In this document: positions 27,228 to 33,020 of the stretch, one piece after another
Layout of the letters: the number at the start of each line of letters is the position of its first letter
Numbering within the stretch: the first letter of the stretch is position 1
Origin: Gammaproteobacteria bacterium
GTDB lineage: Bacteria > Pseudomonadota > Gammaproteobacteria > SZUA-229
Direction of reading: 5' to 3'
Assembly (NCBI GenBank): GCA_026195255.1
Contig: JAPHSS010000042.1
Span: forward strand, 1 to 33,020
DNA: 33,020 nt
Notes under the pieces: model-generated
What the model was told of the DNA's origin: nothing
What the model saw: only the letters and a program-made list of their open reading frames with translations
Database searches by the model: none
Translations under genes and position numbers: made by a program

Positions 27228-27418
27228 TGCGCTCCGTTAAGGATCATTTCCCTCGGGGAAAGACCGCCGTTTTTTGGCGCTCTGTCCCCTGATTGAGACC
27301 ACCGAGAGTTGTGCAGAGTCGTTCATCGCTCTGCCAATCAGATTGGAATTACCACATGGGACAGGGCGCTAAAAAGCAGCGGACTGTCCCTGATGGAGAT
27401 ATTCCTTAACAGGGCGCA
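27228..27418. repeat. Nested inverted-repeat element
   Basis: A 61-base left arm (27228-27288) and a 61-base right arm (27358-27418) are inverted repeats at roughly 45 of 61 positions. Both begin TGCGC on their own strand and end CTGTCCC inside. Each arm also folds on itself: GGGACAG/CTGTCCC flank a GC-rich stem in the right arm, and GGGG/CCCC with a GCC stem in the left. The 69-base centre has CTGATTG/CAATCAG and GCAGAG/CTCTGC stems. No coding frame fits. A REP/BIME-like pair or a foldback MITE are the likeliest explanations. Confidence 0.8.
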
Positions 27419-27475
27419 CAAAATAGCTAGCAAATAAAACGGTTACTTCCTCTTTTGAATTTCAACTGCCCAGCA

Positions 27476-27766
27476 TTACCTGGATGCTAAATGCACTTCA
27501 CCTGACTCTCGCTCACCCATTTCAAAACCATGATGATAGGCTTTATGCCATTCCATTATCTGGTCTTTCTTATGTATAGATTCATCATCCAGTGTTAGAT
27601 GACTCAACTTTTCTGCAAAGCCATTTTTATTAAAATAGCTTACAACCCCATTGGCATACCCCCGGTTGTACCAGAGCTGCGCATCAGAAGGGTTATCCAG
27701 ATAATCATGGGTTTCAGCGTATAATTTATCTACCAGGCCTACTAATTTATCAATTACTGTCATCAT
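27476..27766 (-). CDS. Hypothetical protein
   Basis: A 96-residue mainly helical, soluble protein rich in aromatic residues and histidine (LWYNRGYANGVVSYFN, MEWHKAYHHGFEMGER). It has no signal peptide. It starts with two ATG codons 2 bases after the stop of the 111-residue gene, so the two are surely co-transcribed. No family recognised. Confidence 0.7.
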   Translation of the reverse strand: MMTVIDKLVGLVDKLYAETHDYLDNPSDAQLWYNRGYANGVVSYFNKNGFAEKLSHLTLDDESIHKKDQIMEWHKAYHHGFEMGERESGEVHLASR

Positions 27767-27768
27767 AT

Positions 27769-28104
27769 TTAACTCAATAATTCGTCCAGTGAAGAACCTT
27801 CAGCATCTTCACCCATTTCAACTATCAGGGTTTGCTCTAATGGCAGGCTATTAGATTGAATATGTGGCAATATTTGTTCAGTCAGCTCAATTACCATCAT
27901 TAATCCTCTCTGGCCACCCGCATCCGTTGTTGATTTTGCCTGTTCCAGCATAAACTCAATATAAGCACGCAGGGACTCCAGGCGCTGATCAACCGTCATC
28001 AACTGAAAATCAGAGGTAAAGCTCAGATGCAGTTCGCGTAACTGGGGGCTCGGATCATGTACCGATATATTAAAAGGAACCGGGGGATGCATAGACGCAC
28101 TCAT
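27769..28104 (-). CDS. Hypothetical protein
   Basis: A 111-residue acidic, soluble protein. The first 40 residues have a strand-like pattern (FNISVHD, LHLSFTSDF), and the rest is a long amphipathic helix (RLESLRAYIEFMLEQAK, then GLMMVIELTEQILP) with an acidic tail. It is divergent from metG with about 100 bases between starts. I do not recognise a family; the helix-rich layout would suit a small protein-protein adaptor. Confidence 0.7.
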   Translation of the reverse strand: MSASMHPPVPFNISVHDPSPQLRELHLSFTSDFQLMTVDQRLESLRAYIEFMLEQAKSTTDAGGQRGLMMVIELTEQILPHIQSNSLPLEQTLIVEMGEDAEGSSLDELLS

Positions 28105-28205
28105 GAATATTCACTCTAATCTCACAGGAGCGGGAATTATATATGAAAAATACGCCTAAAAATGCTATTTTACGCGACTGAGATTTAATCTAAATACGAG
28201 CACCC

Positions 28206-30263
28206 ATGACCACAAAACGTAAAATCCTTATCACGAGCGCACTACCCTATGCCAATGGCCCAATTCATCTTGGTCACCTGGTTGAATATATTCAAACGGA
28301 TATCTGGGCACGATTTCAAAAAATGCGTGGCCATGAGTGCCATTATGTCTGTGCAGATGATGCACACGGCACGCCTATTATGTTACGTGCACGTCAGGAT
28401 GGCATTACTCCAGAGCAGTTAATAGCAGAGGTAAGTCGTGATCACCAGGCTGACTTTTCCGATTTTCTAATTGGCTTTGATAATTATCACAGCACTCACT
28501 CAGAAGAGAATAAGGAACTATCTCAGAGCATTTATCGAACCTTACGAGATAACGGTCATATTGCTACGCGCACTATTTCACAGGCTTATGACCCTGAAGC
28601 AAAAATGTTTTTGCCTGACCGTTTTATTAAAGGCACCTGCCCAAAATGTGGCGCTGAAGATCAATACGGTGATAGCTGCGAAGTATGTGGAGCAACCTAC
28701 GACACGACTGATTTAATTAAACCTTATTCGGTTGTTTCGGGCGCCACCCCCATCAAAAAAGATACCGAACATTTCTTCTTTAAACTGGGTGATTTCGAGG
28801 CCATGCTTAAAGAATGGACCACGGCGGGCCATGTGCAGCCTGAAATTGCTAACAAACTAAATGAATGGTTTGAATCAGGTCTGAAAGACTGGGACATTAC
28901 CCGAGATGCGCCTTACTGGGGTTTTGAAATTCCAGACTCTAAAGATAAGTTTTTCTACGTCTGGTTAGATGCACCTATTGGTTATATGGCCAGTTTTAAA
29001 AATTTATGCGATAAAACCGATCTGGATTTCGATGAGTTCTGGAAATCAGAAGACAAAACCGAGCTGTACCACTTCATCGGTAAAGACATTGCTTACTTCC
29101 ATACTTTATTCTGGCCGGCTGTTTTAAAAGGCTCGGGTTACCGCACACCGACTAAAGTTTTCTGTCACGGTTTCTTAACTGTTGATGGTGCAAAAATGTC
29201 AAAGTCTCGCGGCACCTTTATCAAGGCGCGTACTTATCTGGATAATTTAAAACCTGAATATTTACGTTATTATTATGCCGCTAAATTATCATCGGGTGTT
29301 GACGACATCGACTTAAATTTAGAAGATTTTCAACAACGTGTTAATACAGATCTGGTTGGTAAGTTTGTTAACATCGCCTCACGCGTTGCCAGCTTCATTA
29401 AAAAGAACAATGACGGTTTATTATCAGCGTCTTTACCTGCACCTGAATTACATCAAAAAATGATTGATGCAGGTGATTCTATTGCACAACATTATGAAGA
29501 CAGAAAATATTCTCAGGCTACTCGTGAAATAATGACATTAGCTGATAAAGCAAATGAATATATTGCCAATGAAGAACCCTGGGCTAAAAACAAACAGGAG
29601 GGTTTAGAGCAGCAGGTGCATGATATTTGCACACAGGGCATTAATATGTTCCGTATTCTGTGTATTTACTTAAAACCCATATTACCTCAAGTTATTAAGC
29701 AAGCTGAAGATTTTTTAAACTCTGGCGATTTATGCTGGAATGATTTAGATAAACCACTGCTAAATCACAGAATCAATAAATTCAAACCTTTAATGCAACG
29801 AGTTGAAAAAGAAGCCATTGATAATATTATTAATGCATCTAAAGAAGATATTAAAGCCGCCGCACAAAAAACACCGGCCAAAAAATCAAACAAGGATAAA
29901 AACGTGTCTAATACTCCTGTTAACGATGAAATAGCCCCCGAAATTGAATTCGATGATTTTGCTAAAATTGATTTACGTATTGCACGAATTGTAAAAGCAG
30001 AACATGTTGAAAAAGCAGATAAACTATTACAGTTAACGCTGGATATTGGTGGTGAAACACGTAATGTGTTTGCAGGAATTAAGTCTGCTTACGCACCAGA
30101 AGATCTCGAAGGCAAACTCACTGTAATGGTAGCCAATTTGAAACCACGTAAAATGCGTTTTGGCATGTCCGAAGGCATGGTTTTAGCTGCAGGGCCCGGT
30201 GGTAAAGATTTATGGATATTAAACCCGGATGATGGTGCTCAGCCGGGTATGAAAGTTAAATAA
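28206..30263 (+). CDS. metG: Methionyl-tRNA synthetase
   Basis: Cytoplasmic class I synthetase that loads methionine on elongator and initiator tRNA. The 685-residue protein has HLGH at 21-24 and KMSKS at 330-334. A four-cysteine zinc knuckle (C145, C148, C158, C161) lies in the CP insertion. A lysine-rich linker follows (about 555-580). The C-terminal tRNA-binding OB-fold (about 585-685, [16 protein letters not shown] to PGMKVK) promotes dimer formation. This is the full-length, zinc-containing type. The frame starts at ATG in a promoter region shared with the divergent 111-residue gene. A small hairpin (30305-30322) lies after the stop. Confidence 0.98.
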   Translation: MTTKRKILITSALPYANGPIHLGHLVEYIQTDIWARFQKMRGHECHYVCADDAHGTPIMLRARQDGITPEQLIAEVSRDHQADFSDFLIGFDNYHSTHSEENKELSQSIYRTLRDNGHIATRTISQAYDPEAKMFLPDRFIKGTCPKCGAEDQYGDSCEVCGATYDTTDLIKPYSVVSGATPIKKDTEHFFFKLGDFEAMLKEWTTAGHVQPEIANKLNEWFESGLKDWDITRDAPYWGFEIPDSKDKFFYVWLDAPIGYMASFKNLCDKTDLDFDEFWKSEDKTELYHFIGKDIAYFHTLFWPAVLKGSGYRTPTKVFCHGFLTVDGAKMSKSRGTFIKARTYLDNLKPEYLRYYYAAKLSSGVDDIDLNLEDFQQRVNTDLVGKFVNIASRVASFIKKNNDGLLSASLPAPELHQKMIDAGDSIAQHYEDRKYSQATREIMTLADKANEYIANEEPWAKNKQEGLEQQVHDICTQGINMFRILCIYLKPILPQVIKQAEDFLNSGDLCWNDLDKPLLNHRINKFKPLMQRVEKEAIDNIINASKEDIKAAAQKTPAKKSNKDKNVSNTPVNDEIAPEIEFDDFAKIDLRIARIVKAEHVEKADKLLQLTLDIGGETRNVFAGIKSAYAPEDLEGKLTVMVANLKPRKMRFGMSEGMVLAAGPGGKDLWILNPDDGAQPGMKVK

Positions 30264-30875
30264 ATTTATATTATGTCATTTCTGCGTAAACCTGTTTTCA
30301 AGTGTTTGACTGGTTAGTCAAAGTCAATAGATTCCAGCTTTTGCAGGAATGATAAGGCAGATTAATTTTCTTTTGAAGAACCGTTTTATTATGGTTTTGA
30401 CTTTCATTCCCTCTGGAGCTAGCCAAAAAATATTTCCATCGAGGGATAAAATCACAGGGATGTGATTTTAAGTTCTGTAAGCCTGGACGGCGCATCTGAA
30501 CGACCCGGGAACAGGGTAGGAATCACGCAGCATAGAGTAATAGCTTTTAATAACATTAGATTTTTTGGGCATTCTCATCGTTTTTTGATGAGAACTAGCG
30601 AATAAAGGGCGGCTATTTTTTGCTTACTTTTTTGCAGCTGCAGGCAAAAAAGTGAGTCGCCAAAAAGGCGAAACTACAGAAATCAAGTTCCCATGAAGCT
30701 CAAGCATTGTAAGATCCGGTCTAAATCTGTGAGTAAATATGTTAGACAGAATATAAACTAACACAAATTACATCTAAACAGACACACATCCACTAGCCTG
30801 TAATTTAAAACTATAATCTTTAAGCCTCGCAAAAACTGTATGTAAAAACATACATTATAAATTATCTCAGTAAAA
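30264..30875. repeat. Hairpin-rich non-coding stretch, likely decayed repeats
   Basis: About 610 bases without a gene hold a series of palindromes: TTTGACT/AGTCAAA (30305-30322), AAAATCAC/GTGATTTT (30448-30469), TTCTCATC/GATGAGAA (30572-30594), a 13-bp arm CTTACTTTTTTGC with GCAAAAAAGTGAG (30623-30656), and CGCC/GGCG (30658-30670). The CTTACTTTTTTGC-type hairpin resembles a repeat class common in intergenic DNA of gammaproteobacteria. The first could serve as the metG terminator, and the 30623-30656 hairpin could terminate transcripts in either direction. Mosaic origin is an inference. Confidence 0.5.
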
Positions 30876-32477
30876 TCATAATTGCGACTCTATTGGCATA
30901 ATGGAAAACAGACCCTGACCAAAACGTCTCCAGAAACCTGTCTCAGGCTCAGTGTCATGAATCACTTCTTCTCCGTCTTTTATTTCAAGCCAGTAAATAT
31001 CCCCCTTCTCTATTTGAACATCACCTGTTTCAATATCCTGTTCTGCAATTTTTACCTTATATGCTACATCCTTAATCGTTTTATCAAATACTGATTCAGC
31101 TATAAACGTAGACATTGCCTGCACATCATAAATAACGCCAACTTCTGAATTTATATCTGCTGAACGCTGGTCAAAATTAAATGAACCTATAAATGTTTGT
31201 TCTCGATCAAAAACATAAGTCTTTGCATGCAAGCCACTTTTAGCTTTTTCTCCGCGCCTTAATGATTTACTGACTTTGGTTTTAGTATCTGTTTTTAATT
31301 CATATAATTCCACACCACCTTCCAACATATCGTATCGTCTTCGCGAATAACCAGACTGTGCCATCAAACCATCTGTTGACGACAGTGAATTCGTTACTAC
31401 GCGCACTCTCACGCCTTTATCTACCAGAGCTATTAAATATTCAACACCTTTTTTACCTGGCACAAAGTAAGGTGAAATTAACTCAAATGTTTTATCTATA
31501 TTATCCACATAGGGTTTTACCAGGTTTTTTAAAAAAATAACCTCATCCTCTGTTTTCCCCAGACCTTTATTCGGATCATCATAGACAACTAAAACCTCAC
31601 CTTTAAATACAAGTGAAGGATTATCTTTTGATAAACTGTTACGCTGAATACTTTTATACATTTTCGAATCTTGAACATCCAGATGGTACCTGGAGTTTTC
31701 TTGTGCATCAGTAAACGCATCTAACTCTTTTCTTATTAAACTCAGAGTTTCCTCTGTCGCAGAATTATGCTCAAAAGCAGTAACCGGATAGACCACTTTA
31801 CTATTCCAATATATATCAAATTGTTTTTCGACATCTTTTACAATAGGCCCGACAGCAAGAACATCTATATCTTTAAAATTATTAAACTCATCAGCAGAAA
31901 AATATTCATTACCAATATTTCTGCCACCTATAATGGTATGCTGATTATCCACCGTGAATGATTTATTGTGCATACGGCGATTAATTCGTACGGGACTCAA
32001 CATATAATCAGAATATCGAAAGCTCCTTGAGGCAAAAGGATTAAATAAACGTACTTCAATATTTTTATGCCGATCTAGAGCATATAAATATTCTTCCGTT
32101 GTATCTTTGACAGGCATATCGTCCAGCATAATACGAACCCGTACTCCACGGTCTGCCGCATTTAACAAACCAGTCAATAATAATTTGCCAACTAAATCTG
32201 TGTGCCAAATGTAGTATTGCACATCTACTGTTTTTTCTGCCAACATCAATAATGCAAGCCGTGCAACAAAAGCATCAACACCATCATTAATTAAATACAT
32301 GCTTGAATCTTTTGTATTCACTCCCAATTCGTTTTTTGCCTTTACTCCTAATGCTGTATTCTCAGTATCCGTTATGGCATAACTCGGTGTAGCCCTGTAA
32401 TTAGTAGGCAGCTGAGCACAGGCAGATAATAACGCCATCACAAAAACAACACTCATTCCTGATGTTAACTTAATCAT
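30876..32477 (-). CDS. Phospholipase D family lipoprotein (ClsC-like cardiolipin synthase)
   Basis: A 533-residue protein with a lipoprotein signal (LLSAC, C20). It has two HxKxxxxD catalytic motifs: H170-N-K172 to D177, followed by GGRN, and a second in GLHAKTYVFD with GSFNFDQRS. This is a complete bi-HKD phospholipase D fold. Family members such as ClsC make cardiolipin from phosphatidylethanolamine and phosphatidylglycerol. Lipidation suggests it acts at the periplasmic side of a membrane. A non-synthase phosphodiesterase is possible. No YmdB-type partner gene is adjacent. The gene stands alone, with repeats on both sides. Confidence 0.88.
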   Translation of the reverse strand: MIKLTSGMSVVFVMALLSACAQLPTNYRATPSYAITDTENTALGVKAKNELGVNTKDSSMYLINDGVDAFVARLALLMLAEKTVDVQYYIWHTDLVGKLLLTGLLNAADRGVRVRIMLDDMPVKDTTEEYLYALDRHKNIEVRLFNPFASRSFRYSDYMLSPVRINRRMHNKSFTVDNQHTIIGGRNIGNEYFSADEFNNFKDIDVLAVGPIVKDVEKQFDIYWNSKVVYPVTAFEHNSATEETLSLIRKELDAFTDAQENSRYHLDVQDSKMYKSIQRNSLSKDNPSLVFKGEVLVVYDDPNKGLGKTEDEVIFLKNLVKPYVDNIDKTFELISPYFVPGKKGVEYLIALVDKGVRVRVVTNSLSSTDGLMAQSGYSRRRYDMLEGGVELYELKTDTKTKVSKSLRRGEKAKSGLHAKTYVFDREQTFIGSFNFDQRSADINSEVGVIYDVQAMSTFIAESVFDKTIKDVAYKVKIAEQDIETGDVQIEKGDIYWLEIKDGEEVIHDTEPETGFWRRFGQGLFSIMPIESQL

Positions 32478-32656
32478 CCTGGCGGCCTTTTTTTAGGACT
32501 GTATTACTATACATAGTTATTTATATTTCTATATGCGATCAAAGATGTTAGCTAATTTACCTTATCATAGAACATGATCTGGTTTTATTGTGTGAATGAT
32601 TTCAAACACCGGGCTTACGCTCAGGAGTATGGTTTATTGGAGTAAAATTGAAAGGT
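32478..32656. other. Intergenic DNA upstream of the PLD gene
   Basis: These 179 AT-rich bases contain the PLD gene's promoter region and no gene I can support. A short plus-strand frame through the repeat region (32596-32829) looks non-coding. Confidence 0.6.
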
Positions 32657-33020
32657 TTCGTCAGGTTTTTTTGCTGCGTATAAACCACACCTGGTGCAGA
32701 CGCCGGCCACCACAGCCCGGCTTTCGGCTGAGCCTCAAGCGTTCAGGCGGGAGAAAGCAAAACTGTTTGCTTTCTCTATTTCCGCCTTCACCCCTGCGGG
32801 TCGTTAATCGAGCTGCGATTGCACATTGAGTGCAGTCGATCTCGATAGCTTTTATAGGAATGGATTAGAAATTACTTCGTCAGGTTTTTTGCTGCGTATA
32901 AACCATCCCTGGTGCAGACGCCGGCCACCACAGTCCGGCTTTCGGCTGAGCCTCAAGCGTTTAGGCGGGAGAAAGCAAAACTGTTTGCTTTCTCTATTTC
33001 CGCCTTCACCCCTGCGGGTC
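32657..33020. repeat. Tandem repeat, 219-base period, truncated by the window end
   Basis: A 146-base block (32657-32802) recurs as 32876-33020 with a one-base deletion and a few substitutions. Each block contains a perfect 11-bp stem GAGAAAGCAAA/TTTGCTTTCTC with loop ACTG, extended by GGCGG/CCGCC. The linker between blocks contains another hairpin (32807-32846). The second copy stops at the window edge, so the copy number is unknown. The block is much more GC-rich than its surroundings. Confidence 0.9.

Noticed and set aside
27228-27418. CRISPR array or integron attC site
   Set aside because: There are only two arms in inverted, not direct, orientation, no regular spacers, and no core-site motifs of attC.
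30876-32477. PLD-type toxin effector or nuclease defence protein
   Set aside because: The lipoprotein signal and bi-HKD layout fit a ClsC-like envelope enzyme, and there is no secretion-system or immunity gene nearby.
32596-32829. Plus-strand 77-residue frame across the right-end repeat
   Set aside because: It runs through a structured repeat, has no ribosome site, and its composition looks non-coding.
32657-33020. CRISPR array
   Set aside because: The repeat block is about 146 bases with a 73-base linker, far outside CRISPR dimensions, and no cas gene is present.

Overview
The window looks like chromosomal DNA of a moderately AT-rich gammaproteobacterium. It carries ErpA, HemJ, RppH, Dcd, ApbC, an S4-domain TyrRS and a MetRS with a C-terminal tRNA-binding domain, plus the gammaproteobacterial cluster tyrS / M23 peptidase / anmK / erpA / bactofilin / DUF6776 / argC / hemJ. 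I cannot name the genus. The one strong ecological marker is a sucrose operon of the type known from halotolerant methylotrophs and some other proteobacteria, so a marine or otherwise saline habitat is a reasonable inference.

Layout. 1-217: outward-facing rRNA-P1-like promoter and a tyrS terminator. 218-8723: housekeeping block with tyrS (-), a CapA-like lipoprotein (+), an OapA/LysM + M23 endopeptidase (+) overlapping anmK (+), a bidirectional terminator, then erpA, bactofilin, a DUF6776 membrane protein and argC (all -), and hemJ (+). 8760-13706: rppH (-), a HAD-IB phosphatase (+), an orphan protein with a SeqA/RHH-like N terminus and a palindromic operator candidate (-), a CheY-like receiver (-), a small lipoprotein (+), an HDOD protein (-) and dcd (-). 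13774-13930: a terminator hairpin and a foldback repeat between dcd and apbC. 13933-17930: apbC (-), an unknown protein (-), a DUF1631 protein (+) and a TRIC-family channel (+). 17931-19465: a possible frameshifted ORF and a periplasmic dihaem cytochrome c peroxidase (+). 19614-25552: sps-spp-fruK-ams (-). 25646-27175: two small proteins (one BssS-like) and a DUF2797 protein. 27228-27418: a nested inverted repeat. 27476-30263: two small unknown proteins (-) divergent from metG (+). 30264-30875: a hairpin-rich gene-free stretch. 30876-32477: a ClsC-like phospholipase-D lipoprotein (-). 32657-33020: two copies of a repeat with a 219-base period, cut by the window end.

How the genes work together. 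In the sucrose operon, SPS makes sucrose-6-phosphate from UDP-glucose and fructose-6-phosphate and SPP dephosphorylates it. Amylosucrase splits sucrose to fructose plus an alpha-glucan, and fructokinase returns the fructose to the hexose-phosphate pool, so the operon encodes a synthesis/recycling loop. At the left, a peptidoglycan endopeptidase is overlapped by the anhydro-MurNAc kinase gene, linking wall turnover and recycling, with a bactofilin and a CapA-like lipoprotein nearby.

I did not find a convincing undescribed defence, mobile or biosynthetic system. The less explained material is the set of structured non-coding repeats, the orphan RHH-like protein with its operator candidate, and several short unknown proteins.
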